Both the position numbers and the translations under genes were made by a program. From Litchfieldia alkalitelluris (GTDB lineage: Bacteria; Bacillota; Bacilli; Bacillales; Bacillaceae_L), in contig NZ_KV917374.1 of the NCBI RefSeq assembly GCF_002019645.1, forward strand, positions 4,104,696-4,168,695: a stretch of DNA of 64,000 nucleotides. Direction: 5' to 3'. Below the pieces are notes generated by a model. That model searched no databases and was not told the origin of the DNA. It saw nothing but the letters and a program-made list of their open reading frames with translations. Positions 34,821 to 42,805 of the stretch are shown here, in pieces. How positions within the stretch are numbered: the stretch's first letter is position 1; each line of letters starts with the position of its first letter.

Positions 34821-34859
34821 GCCTGGGCAACTATAGATAAAAATCTAGTTGACCCAGGC
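34821..34859 (-). terminator. Terminator of the S9 peptidase gene
   Basis: GCCTGGGCAACTA and TAGTTGACCCAGGC pair over 13 bp with one bulged base; a T-run follows on the - strand. It stands 12 bp past the peptidase stop. Confidence 0.88.
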
Positions 34860-34871
34860 AACAAATTTAAA

Positions 34872-36860
34872 TTATAAATACTCCACAAACCACTCTTTGA
34901 TATGGTTTAGTCTGTCTACTCTCAGTTTAGGGTTTCCACTTCTTGAAAGTTCATGGTTAGCTCCCGGAAAACGAACAAATTTCGTCGTTTTCTTTTGCTT
35001 CTTTAATGCTATAAAGAGTTGCTCCGCTTGTTCAATTGGGCATCGATAATCTTTTTCACCATGTAGAATAAGTAAAGGTGTTTCAATATTAGCAACATAT
35101 TTTAGTGGTGAATGATTCCAAAGCTTCTCAGTATCGTTCACCAAATCACCTTTAACTTCCCATTCTGAGAAATAGTAACCAATATCACTTACACCGTAGA
35201 AACTCAACCAGTTTGAAATTGAGCGTTGAGTTACAGCAGCCTTAAATTTATTAGTATGACCAACAATCCAGTTTGTCATAAATCCACCATAACTTCCCCC
35301 TGTTACTCCAAGTCTAGCAGAATCGACAAAGTCAAAGTTCTCTTCAGAATACTCAGCAGCAGCCATCACGTCAAGATAATCCTTGCCACCATAATCACCG
35401 CGAACTGCATCTACAAAATGTTGACCATAACCATGGCTACCACGCGGATTTGTAAAAATAACAACAAATCCTTTTGCTGTTAGCATTTGGAACTCATGAA
35501 AATAGCTATTGGCATACATTGCATGGGGACCACCATGTACTTCAACGATTGTAGGATATTTTTCGCCTTCTTTAAATCCAAACGGTTTCATTACCCATCC
35601 ATGTAAATCCCATCCATCTGGAGCCTTAAATGTAAATGACTCTGCTAGTGATAATTCAATATTAGCAAGAAAAGCATCATTACTATTTGTGAGTTGCTTA
35701 ATTTCTCCAGTGCTCAAATCAATAAAATGTAAGTCTCCTGGGTGTGTTGGTGTACTAATCGCAACAACCGCTTTATGATTTTTCGGATCAACAGAGAAGC
35801 TATAGATATGTTGATCTTCAAGAAGGGATGGATACATTTCACCTGCCAATGATCCATAATAGATCCCGGTGTTTCCTCGGTCACTCATAACGAAATAAAA
35901 CCCTATGCTATCTTCAGTCCATACAATACCTGGATTACTATTTCCAGAATGGAAATCACCAATAGCTACATCACCAATTTGAACATCCCACTCAGAAGTT
36001 AAGCAAGTTAGACCAGAATTTTCTATATTGTACATCCATATTCTTGATAGTGTTGCACTATCAAACTCTTTTTGATGTCCAATCATTGCGATGTGTTTAC
36101 CATCAGGCGACCATGTTGGATTTCCATAGAATCCATTGCTATTAGTAAGCTTTTTCATATTTTTATCTACTAGCGAAAAAACAAACACGTCAGTTACTAG
36201 ATTATAATCCGGCTCATCTGTTAAATCAGCAGTAAATGTTATTTGTTTGCCGTCTGGTGACCAACTACCAGGTGTATAATCTCTTTCACCCTCAGTTAAT
36301 TGTGTAAGTTCTTTTGTTGAAATATCAATCATAGCTAAATGTTGACTTTTATCATCTAAAAAGCCTACCGCATCCGATTTATATCTAATTTGCTCAACAA
36401 CCATCGGCTCAGGTAGTTTCTTTTCTTCCTTGTTCGTTTCAACTTCATCTGTAACTTTTTCATTTAGGGCTAATGAAGTCGCAAACAAAATGCTATCGCT
36501 ATTTGGAGACCAAACAAGGTTTCTTGCACCATGTTTACAGTTTGTTAACTGTTGGGCTTCTCCACCATCAGCATTTAATAAGTAAATTTGTGACTTCCCA
36601 GAGCGGTTGGACACAAACGCAAGGTTCTTACCATCAGGGGACCATTTTGGGGATGTATCCCTTACATCACCAAATGTCCATTGTGTCACTTGACCACTTT
36701 CAATATCACCTATAAAAATATGTGATATATAATCATGCTTGTCTTTATTGATTTTTGTCTCTACAAATGCATAACGGTCACCATTCGGAGACATCTCAAC
36801 CGAACCAACAGATTTTAATTCATATAAATCTTCAGCAAGAATTCCTCTTATTTGCGTCAA
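34872..36860 (-). CDS. S9 family peptidase (acylaminoacyl-peptidase, YuxL-like)
   Basis: A 662-residue prolyl-oligopeptidase-family serine peptidase. Residues 1-390 form a WD40/TolB-like propeller with repeated SPDG blades (SPNGDRYAFVE, SPDGKNLAFVSNRSGKSQIY, SPDGKQITFTA, SPDGKHIAMIG). The C-terminal alpha/beta-hydrolase domain has YPTIVEVHGGPHAMY, the nucleophile in GVTGGSYGGFMTNW (near residue 532), the Asp in LILHGEKDYRCP (near 610) and the His in RFPGANHELSRSG. It probably trims short peptides in the cytoplasm; no signal peptide is visible. The start is TTG at 36860, with GGAAGGGA upstream. Confidence 0.92.
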   Translation of the reverse strand: MTQIRGILAEDLYELKSVGSVEMSPNGDRYAFVETKINKDKHDYISHIFIGDIESGQVTQWTFGDVRDTSPKWSPDGKNLAFVSNRSGKSQIYLLNADGGEAQQLTNCKHGARNLVWSPNSDSILFATSLALNEKVTDEVETNKEEKKLPEPMVVEQIRYKSDAVGFLDDKSQHLAMIDISTKELTQLTEGERDYTPGSWSPDGKQITFTADLTDEPDYNLVTDVFVFSLVDKNMKKLTNSNGFYGNPTWSPDGKHIAMIGHQKEFDSATLSRIWMYNIENSGLTCLTSEWDVQIGDVAIGDFHSGNSNPGIVWTEDSIGFYFVMSDRGNTGIYYGSLAGEMYPSLLEDQHIYSFSVDPKNHKAVVAISTPTHPGDLHFIDLSTGEIKQLTNSNDAFLANIELSLAESFTFKAPDGWDLHGWVMKPFGFKEGEKYPTIVEVHGGPHAMYANSYFHEFQMLTAKGFVVIFTNPRGSHGYGQHFVDAVRGDYGGKDYLDVMAAAEYSEENFDFVDSARLGVTGGSYGGFMTNWIVGHTNKFKAAVTQRSISNWLSFYGVSDIGYYFSEWEVKGDLVNDTEKLWNHSPLKYVANIETPLLILHGEKDYRCPIEQAEQLFIALKKQKKTTKFVRFPGANHELSRSGNPKLRVDRLNHIKEWFVEYL

Positions 36861-37039
36861 TTAGATCCCTTCCTTTTATAAGTAGTAAAAAATAATAAAT
36901 TGATGTATGTATTGATATTAATAATGATTATTTCGGTACTAGAAATAATTTCTCTTGTTCATATTATAAACTAATTGCATCTTTTTTTAAATTATTTTAT
37001 TATAAATACAAACACATGTTCTACAAAGGAGGGATGAAG

Positions 37040-37405
37040 ATGACGAGAATCTCTGAAGAAAATCGAAATCTTTTTGAACAATCAATATTTTTGCCAATGG
37101 TTTTAACCATTTTAAATCGTGACTTAGAGATATTCAATACTGCAGGTTTTAAATTAAAAAAACCTTATATTCATTTGATTGATGAAACCATGAACAGAGT
37201 TCAGAAGGACTTATTTTTAATTAAACAAAAGATGAAGGAAAATAAAATGAAATCAGTGCAACTTGAAAGAGATGAGGCATTTACACTATTTTTATTTATT
37301 TTAGATGGGTGGGAAGAAAAACATAATTATTTCAACCCCCGAATCCGAAGTGAGGTATCTAGGTTACTTGAAATCTATTTAACAAATCCCTTAACAGACA
37401 AGTGA
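37040..37405 (+). CDS. YhjD-like protein of unknown function
   Basis: A 121-residue helical, highly charged protein. The core FLPMVLTILNRDLEIFNTAGFKLKKPYIHLIDETMNRVQKDLF resembles the YhjD family of Bacillus, and B. subtilis yhjD lies between comK and yhjE/sipV, as this gene does. ATG 37040 has AGGAGG 7 nt upstream; earlier in-frame ATGs overlap that site. No catalytic or binding motif is apparent and no function is known. Confidence 0.75.
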   Translation: MTRISEENRNLFEQSIFLPMVLTILNRDLEIFNTAGFKLKKPYIHLIDETMNRVQKDLFLIKQKMKENKMKSVQLERDEAFTLFLFILDGWEEKHNYFNPRIRSEVSRLLEIYLTNPLTDK

Positions 37406-37407
37406 AC

Positions 37408-37702
37408 CTCTCCAACTAAATCAAAGATTTTGATGGAGCATCCCTTCAAAAAACGAAAGGACATTTCCTGCTTCTAAGACTGTTGCCTTCCTCTTCTAAG
37501 GAAGGACTTACATAATCTCCACAGGCTTAGATTATACTGTTCGGGCGGACCTCGACCTACAGTTATGTGATTAGGATTTATAAAGACGTTGTTTATCAAG
37601 GAGCGCAGAGTTATAGTGCATTCGACAAATAGAGATCCATTTATCTAATGTTTTAGCTTGTTCTTCGGTTGGAAATATTTCATACTTATAATTCAACAAC
37701 AT
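37408..37702 (-). pseudogene. Deleted IS200/IS605-family TnpB (OrfB) remnant with right-end structure
   Basis: On the - strand ATG 37702, preceded by AAGGAGG, opens a 43-codon frame MLLNYKYEIFPTEEQAKTLD... that is the start of an IS605 OrfB/TnpB helix-turn-helix domain; it ends with TAA at 37571. The sequence after that (37570-37408) matches in style the 3' part of tnpB and its right end: GTAGGTCGAGGTCCGCCCG, TAAGCCTGTGGAGATT (KPVEI), then AGAAGCAGGAAATG and a terminal imperfect hairpin CTCCA...TGGAG (37414-37437). So about 1 kb of the gene centre is missing. The right-end part is where TnpB guide (omega) RNA is made. The element is inert as a transposase, or a PATE-like derivative. Confidence 0.8.
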
Positions 37703-37825
37703 ATCATCGCACCTCCTTAAGATAGATTATACCGAATTATGGAAATTAAACAAACGTACGTTCCCGACAAAAAAAGCGATTCATCCCTGAAGATTTTGAA
37801 GGGGACTTCTCGCTATAATTACGTC

Positions 37826-38422
37826 TTAAAACAGCGTTTTCTCATCAATTCTATACTTTTTTTCATCAAACAAATATTCAAAGATGACTTCTTCTCCATT
37901 AGTCTTTCGAGAATCCTTGTTTGAATCTTTATTCTCCATTCGACTTGTGATAATTGTTCTAAGCTGTGCAGTTTGAAAAAACTGATTTTCAAATGATCCT
38001 TTAGATATGTTTACATGCATCGATTTTTTATTCTGGAAGGTAATCTTGGTTGTGCCGTTACCAGCAGTGGAATGACTATAAATATGAGAGTGTGATAGCC
38101 AAGTACAATCAGCACTTGTGGGTGAAACAGTTGGAAAGAGGAAAATCTGGTGTGAAGGCTCTACAATAATAGGCGGTTTATGGGTGATTCCCATTAGCTC
38201 CCGAGTTCCCTCTTTCCTACCTTTATAGCTACTTCCGAAATATCTGCAGCTTCGGTCTACTATATCAAGAGGTTTCATCTTCACAATAATCTCCTCATCT
38301 TTTTCAAGCACAATTGAATAGATTTTCCGACCACTTTGTAACGGAACAATGGCCATTGTGTAAGGATTCACCTCATAATCCTCTACACATCTTTTCATTT
38401 CCATCGTTTGATTATTTTCCAT
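37826..38422 (-). CDS. comK: Competence transcription factor ComK
   Basis: A 198-residue ComK, the master activator of late competence genes, which binds AAAA-N5-TTTT boxes as a tetramer. The conserved core is present: YEVNPYTMAIVPL, VKMKPLDIVDRSCRYFGSSYKGRKEGTRELMGITHKPPIIVEPSHQIFLFPTVSP, WLSHSHI and SFENQFFQTAQLRT. The C-terminal 30 residues (MecA-dependent degradation tail in B. subtilis) are charged and diverged. ATG 38422 has AAGGAG 8 nt upstream. Full length and no frameshift, so DNA uptake may be possible in this organism. Located as in B. subtilis near yhjD. Confidence 0.96.
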   Translation of the reverse strand: MENNQTMEMKRCVEDYEVNPYTMAIVPLQSGRKIYSIVLEKDEEIIVKMKPLDIVDRSCRYFGSSYKGRKEGTRELMGITHKPPIIVEPSHQIFLFPTVSPTSADCTWLSHSHIYSHSTAGNGTTKITFQNKKSMHVNISKGSFENQFFQTAQLRTIITSRMENKDSNKDSRKTNGEEVIFEYLFDEKKYRIDEKTLF

Positions 38423-38759
38423 ATTTTTCACTCCTTCAATATTAGATGATTTTTAAAATTAGTTTGGGAAGTCCAAAAGTTCTTTCGAATCTTCACTAAA
38501 AAAACCTCCATTTAATTACAAATAGTACCACCAGAAGACAAAAATATCCATATTTTCACAAAGCTTTCATAATGTTTTGTCGAAGATTGTTTCGAGTATA
38601 TAAAAGTTCAAAATTCCATTTTATATTTCCATTCCCTCACCCTTATAGATACTAAGTTTTCGAACTTCAGAGAGTGAAATTAATTTAAAAAAGCTAACCC
38701 TTTGAAAGATTAACATGTTTACATTATGTAAAAGTGTTAATCGTGGGTTAGCGCATAAA

Positions 38760-38966
38760 TTATTGATTGTCATAAACTTGTTTGATATCTTTTTCAGCCA
38801 AGTATGAATTTGCTTGTTCAAGCGTCACATGCTCATCAACAGAATCTCCAGCATAGGTAGATTCCGATTCAAATGGATTGTTTGTGTCAAGATCTGTCGA
38901 CATACCAACCATAGGATTGAGCGGAGTAGATTGAGGAATATCATTAACTTCTGGATCTTTTCTCAT
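38760..38966 (-). CDS. Small acidic hypothetical protein
   Basis: A 68-residue, very acidic protein (MRKDPEVNDIPQSTPLNPMVG...) without a recognisable domain. The C-terminal third (EHVTLEQANSYLAEKDIKQVYDNQ) is likely helical, the rest disordered. GGAGGTG 7 nt before the ATG makes it a convincing gene. It lies upstream of comK on the same strand but 340 bp away. The intervening DNA (38423-38759) shows scattered AAAA/TTTT runs as found near comK genes, but no exact K-box. Confidence 0.7.
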   Translation of the reverse strand: MRKDPEVNDIPQSTPLNPMVGMSTDLDTNNPFESESTYAGDSVDEHVTLEQANSYLAEKDIKQVYDNQ

Positions 38967-39059
38967 TTTATAACACCTCCATTACTAGCATGGGTAAACA
39001 AAGTTTAAATGATACAACTGGAAAGTTGGTTTTTTTGAAAGTTTTGTTTCGAATTAAAT

Positions 39060-40466
39060 AAATGGAATGTGCAGAGTGGAAGGGAACGCCTTTGATTCCC
39101 ACGAACGCCCATGGTCTCCCGCGATTGAACTGCAGCGAATGTTATCTACACCTATGTATTTTCAGGGTAGACACCCATGCTAATTAAAATTAGCACCATG
39201 GGGTATGAAAAAGTGTTTCCTCCTCAGTGTGGAATGAGCGGAGAGCCACTTGACTCCTGCGGGATCCAGTGGTCTCGTGAGACCCCGCAGAAGCTGAGCC
39301 CCTGGCGACGAGGAGGCTCACGGACCACCCCGCGGAAAGCAAGTGGATCGCAGCTCATGGAACTCCATAACCAAAGTTATTTTCAGGGTAGACACCCATG
39401 CAAATTTAATATTCGCACTATGGAGAATGAAAATGTTTTGTTCACTCAGTGAGGAGGGGAGAGCAACTAGACAACTACTGATCTTTCGGTCTCGAATATC
39501 ATTCATTCCCTTTCATAGGCTCTGGGCATGAGAAAGGGAATCAAACAATGCTTTTCATTCCCTTTGTTGGGCTTTGGGCATGAGAAAGGGAATCAAACAA
39601 CTCTTTTCATTCCCTTTGTTGGGCTTCGGGCATGAGAAAGGGAATCAAACAACTCTTTTCATTCCCTTTGTTGGGCTTTGGTCATGAGAAAGGGGATGAA
39701 ACAACGCTTTTCATTCCCTTTGTTGGGCTTTGGGCATGAGAAATGGAATCAAACAACTCTTTTCATTCCCTTTGTTGCGCTTTGGGCATGAGAAATGGAA
39801 TCAAACAACTCCGTTCACTCCCTTTCTTAGACTTTGGGCATTAGTAAGGGAATGGAACTCGCCAACCTAGGTATTTTCAGGGTAGACATCTATGCTAATT
39901 AAAATTAGCACCATGGAGTATGAAAAATTATACTTAGCTTAGTGTCTAGCTTCAGGCGCTATCGGCTCGGGGTCATAAGTCAATCCGGCAAGAAGGTTAA
40001 AAAGCAACCTTCTAGCCGGCTCGTCTTATGCCTGTCGCCGATGAACGAGCGCCTTCAGCATTTCTTTTTTCAGGGTAGACATTTATGCTAAATATGTATT
40101 TCGCACCATGGAGTATGAAAATAGGTACTTACTAAGTGTGGAATGAGCGGAGAGCCACTTGACTCCTGCGGGATCCAGTGGTCTCGTGAGACCCCACAGG
40201 AGCCCGCTCCTGGCGACGAGGAGGCTCACGGACCACCCCGCGGAAAGCAAGTGGATCGCAAAAGGGTAGACACCCATGCTAATTAAAATTAGCACCATGG
40301 AGTATGAAAAATTATACTTAGCTTAGTGTCTAGCTCCAGGCGCTATCGGCTCTTTAGGTCTAAGTTAATCCACCCCTAGAAGGTTAAAGAGCAACCTTCT
40401 AGCCGTCTTGTCTTATGCCTGTCGCCGATGAACGAGCGCCTTCCGCATTTCTTTTTTCAGGGTAGA
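39060..40466. repeat. Large composite repeat block: modules A, B, linkers and array 3
   Basis: In order: a worn module (39060-39165); linker; a full module A (about 39228-39370: CTCCTGCGGGATCCAGTGG, GAGACCCCGCAGAAGC, ACGAGGAGGCTCACGG); linker; a module A interrupted by tandem array 3 (39430-39890); linker; module B (39945-40065); linker; a module A cut short at 40262; linker; a second module B (40325-40455). Linkers share GGGTAGACANCCATGC and CACCATGGAGTATGAAAA around the palindrome TGCTAATTAAAATTAGCA. No gene is found in these 1.4 kb. Frames that run through modules lack ribosome binding sites. Confidence 0.93.
39504..39867. repeat. Tandem array 3: exact 52-bp unit, 7 copies
   Basis: CATTCCCTTT-type boxes start at 39504, 39556, 39608, 39660, 39712, 39764 and 39816, each exactly 52 bp apart. 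The unit contains ATTCCCTTT and AAAGGGAAT as a 9-bp inverted repeat around GTTGGGCTTTGGGCATGAG. The array lies inside a module A copy: its left flank (AGTGAGGAGGGGAGAGCAAC...TCTTTCGGTCTCG) and right flank (ATGGAACTCGCCAACC...TATTTTCAGGGTAGACA) are the two ends of that module. Confidence 0.97.
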
Positions 40467-40491
40467 TGTATATTACAAAACTAAATAACCT

Positions 40492-41487
40492 TTAGTAAAT
40501 AAGTCCAACTAACTCCTCTTTCGTTACATTACCAAAATAATGACTTACTGAAATAGTCCCCAGTTTGTCCTCAATTTCTTGTTTTTGGTATCGTGTACCT
40601 ATCAATAATTGCTCTATATCGGATACGTTTCCTACACCAAAAAAATCACCATATATTTTACAGTTTTCAATTATTCCCTTCTGTACCTGGAGTCGTATAT
40701 CTATATGACCACCTGGAAAACGATGTGATTGTTGAAGATTAAACGTAGGTGATTTTCCGTAATTCCATTCCCAGTTTTGATAATGATTCTTTGAAATTTC
40801 ATTAATCTTTTCCCAATCAGAATCTGTTAACTCATATTTTTGAATATTAGTTAGTTCATCTTCATTATAAATATATTGAAGCAGTAAATGTTTAAATTGA
40901 TCAATTGTCATATTTTCTTCTAAAAACTCACTTATATTAGCTACTCGACTACGAATCGATTTAATACCCTTGGATTCAATTTTTTCTTTTTTAACATTTA
41001 GTGCTGCTACCACATGTTCAATTTCTGACGAAAACATTAATGTCCCATGACTAAACATTCTGCCTTTTGTTGAAAATTGAGCATTTCCTGAAATCTTTCT
41101 ACCTTCCACTAAAAGGTCATTTCGACCGCTTAACTCAGCATTAACACCAATTGCCTTTAGTGCATTTACAACAGGCTCTGTGAATTTTCTAAAATTATGA
41201 AAGCTTTCACCATCATCTTTTGTAATAAAACTAAAATTGAGATTCCCAAGATTATGATATACGGCACCACCACCTGATAGTCTTCGAACAACATGAATAC
41301 CGTTTTCTTCGACATATGAAGTATTAATTTCCTCTATCGTGTTTTGGTTTTTCCCAATGATAATTGAGGGTTCATTAATGTAGAACAAGAGATAGGTTTC
41401 ATTAATATCTAGATTTTTTACAGCAAACTCTTCAATAGCAAGATTCAGCCTTGGATCTGTAATTCCGTTATTATCAATAAAAAGCAT
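40492..41487 (-). CDS. lplJ: Lipoate--protein ligase
   Basis: A 331-residue lipoate-protein ligase A-type enzyme that activates free lipoate with ATP and attaches it to lipoyl domains. The N-terminal catalytic core has the hallmarks NLAIEEF, RRLSGGGAVYHNLGNLNFSFI (near residues 70-90) and GRNDLLVEGRKISGNAQF with the conserved Lys (near 130-148). The C-terminal accessory domain (PTFNLQQSHRFPGGHIDIRLQV) is present. Length is the same as B. subtilis LplJ (YhfJ). ATG follows GGGAG. It is flanked by repeats on its 3' side. Confidence 0.95.
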   Translation of the reverse strand: MLFIDNNGITDPRLNLAIEEFAVKNLDINETYLLFYINEPSIIIGKNQNTIEEINTSYVEENGIHVVRRLSGGGAVYHNLGNLNFSFITKDDGESFHNFRKFTEPVVNALKAIGVNAELSGRNDLLVEGRKISGNAQFSTKGRMFSHGTLMFSSEIEHVVAALNVKKEKIESKGIKSIRSRVANISEFLEENMTIDQFKHLLLQYIYNEDELTNIQKYELTDSDWEKINEISKNHYQNWEWNYGKSPTFNLQQSHRFPGGHIDIRLQVQKGIIENCKIYGDFFGVGNVSDIEQLLIGTRYQKQEIEDKLGTISVSHYFGNVTKEELVGLIY

Positions 41488-41687
41488 GTTTTATCTCCCT
41501 TTTTTTATCATTATTGAAATACCAAGTCCATTTTAGCATTTTTTTCTTAATCTTAAAGCATCAAACCAAAACCTACTGCATATTATTTAAGTACTCCCTT
41601 CAAAATCAAGTTTCTAAAAAGTCACAAAATTCTGTTGTTTTAATGGTAAATGGTTTGTCAATAAAACTGGAATAGAGGTGATCTTTC

Positions 41688-41924
41688 TTGAAAAATGAAA
41701 AATCGTACACCGAAATTATGAAGGCACGCGGTAGAATGAAAAAGAAAGATATAGAACCATCCATCCTCGATATTTACATCCAAATGATTATTGATGAGGC
41801 AATCTTTAAAAGAAAAAAGAATTTGCTGGAAGAAAAAATTAATGCGGCAATCGATTCAGGGGACCGTTCGTTGTTTTGTAAATTAGCACTTGAATATAAG
41901 CAATTGTTAACATTTGCATCTTAG
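41688..41924 (+). CDS. IDEAL domain protein
   Basis: A 78-residue protein. The second half, YIQMIIDEAIFKRKKNLLEEKINAAIDSGDRSLFCKLALEYKQLL, is an IDEAL domain, named for the motif at its start (here IIDEAIF); these are found alone or at the end of small regulatory proteins in Bacilli such as YpiB and competence-linked proteins. The start is TTG at 41688 with GAGGTGA upstream; the ATG at 41695 is in another frame. A terminator follows. Function unknown; the comK/lplJ neighbourhood is its only context. Confidence 0.82.
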   Translation: MKNEKSYTEIMKARGRMKKKDIEPSILDIYIQMIIDEAIFKRKKNLLEEKINAAIDSGDRSLFCKLALEYKQLLTFAS

Positions 41925-41940
41925 AAAAATTAAAAACCAC

Positions 41941-41963
41941 AGCCAAACAAATTCTGTTTGGCT
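41941..41963 (+). terminator. Terminator of the IDEAL gene
   Basis: AGCCAAACA/TGTTTGGCT is a perfect 9-bp stem with a 5-nt loop, followed by TTTTC. Confidence 0.92.
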
Positions 41964-42097
41964 TTTCTTAACTTTTCATTTCCCTCTTGATACATCGAAT
42001 GTAAGAAACTTTGATCATCCTCATCACACTCAACCACACTTTATTTATAAAGGGGCAGAATGATTTTGTGACTCACATCTATCAAAGGAGAGCTGTT

Positions 42098-42301
42098 ATG
42101 AATCTAAAAAAACTACCAGTAATTTTATTTTTAATTGGTCTATCTACTACTGCTTTTGCGACTATATTTTTAATCGATCTTAAATTACCTAAAGATATTG
42201 TTTATTTACTATTAGCCCTAGGTATTGGATTTTGGATGGTTAGTGGTAGAGTTTATACAACAATCAAACGTAATGAAATAAAAGATGAACAAATTTATTA
42301 A
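42098..42301 (+). CDS. Small two-helix membrane protein
   Basis: A 67-residue protein: MNLKKLPVILFLIGLSTTAFATIFLIDLKLPKDIVYLLLALGIGFWMVSG has two membrane helices (about residues 6-26 and 34-52), then a short charged tail. ATG 42098 has AAAGGAGAG 5 nt upstream; a longer frame starting at 42011 lacks a binding site. Unknown function; it is followed by a strong terminator. Confidence 0.72.
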   Translation: MNLKKLPVILFLIGLSTTAFATIFLIDLKLPKDIVYLLLALGIGFWMVSGRVYTTIKRNEIKDEQIY

Positions 42302-42334
42302 TTACATTGGAGGGAGTACCATTCCAGAACTAAA

Positions 42335-42368
42335 AGAGGTTTCCACCGGCTAAAACGTGGGAACCTCT
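42335..42368. terminator. Strong bidirectional terminator
   Basis: AGAGGTTTCCAC and GTGGGAACCTCT pair over 12 bp (one G-T pair) around a 10-nt loop, with T-runs. It serves the small membrane gene and probably was the terminator of the former aceA on the other strand. Confidence 0.9.
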
Positions 42369-42375
42369 TTTCAAT

Positions 42376-42552
42376 TTAAACGTTCGTGAATTGCTCTTCT
42401 TCAGTTGACCCTTTCAATGCTGTTGTGGATGATGTCCCACCAGTGATGACCTGCGCAACCTCATCAAAATATCCTGTACCCACTTCTCGTTGATGTCTTG
42501 TTGCTGTATAACCATATTTTTCACTCGCAAATTCAGCTTGTGTGTCTCCATG
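42376..42552 (-). pseudogene. aceA: 3' fragment of isocitrate lyase
   Basis: The - strand frame ending at TAA 42376 reads ...[20 protein letters not shown]... and on through [22 protein letters not shown] to KGSTEEEQF; these 58 codons are the C-terminus of isocitrate lyase, the glyoxylate-shunt enzyme. No start codon is in frame and a TAA (42558-42556) closes it upstream. The other 370 or so codons are missing from the window. The codons left are undamaged, so the loss is recent, or this is a partial duplication of an intact gene elsewhere. The gap 42559-42719 shows no gene. Confidence 0.88.
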
Positions 42553-42719
42553 TTTTTAATCCCCTTCCACATTGTTATAATTAGAAGTCTATAAGGTTCA
42601 AAGGTTCAGACAGCAGTTGCTCCCACTGGGGTGGAACCTGTCCGTTGCTCTTCTTTATCTAGATTAGACCCGAATTAGTGTTTTTTTCCGCTTATCACTT
42701 TAGTAAGTCTAATAAAAAT

Positions 42720-42747
42720 AGCGTTGATTCCCATGAGAATCAACGCT
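42720..42747 (-). terminator. Terminator of the M48 protease gene
   Basis: AGCGTTGATTC/GAATCAACGCT is a perfect 11-bp stem with a 6-nt loop, followed on the - strand by ATTTTTATT. It lies 59 bp after the protease stop. Confidence 0.9.
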
Positions 42748-42805
42748 TAGACATAAATCTTTTCCTATGCTTAACCTCGTACTGAAGCCATAGAAATATG
42801 TACTC

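Noticed and set aside
38423-38620. ComK autoregulatory K-boxes (AAAA-N5-TTTT) upstream of comK
   Set aside because: Only partial matches such as AAAA-N5-TTCG (38475) and AAAA-N5-TTGG (38455) are seen, not exact boxes. Expected from biology, but not supported enough to annotate.
38621-38821. 66-codon - strand frame near the small acidic gene
   Set aside because: No binding site; overlaps the 3' end of a better gene at 38760-38966 in another frame.
39177-40298. Several 60-90 codon frames in the modular repeat block
   Set aside because: They run across repeat modules and linkers, have no binding sites and recur only because the repeats recur.
42559-42719. Further aceA or aceB remnant upstream of the isocitrate lyase stump
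   Set aside because: The frame is closed at once by TAA and no isocitrate lyase-like or malate synthase-like residues can be read in any frame there.
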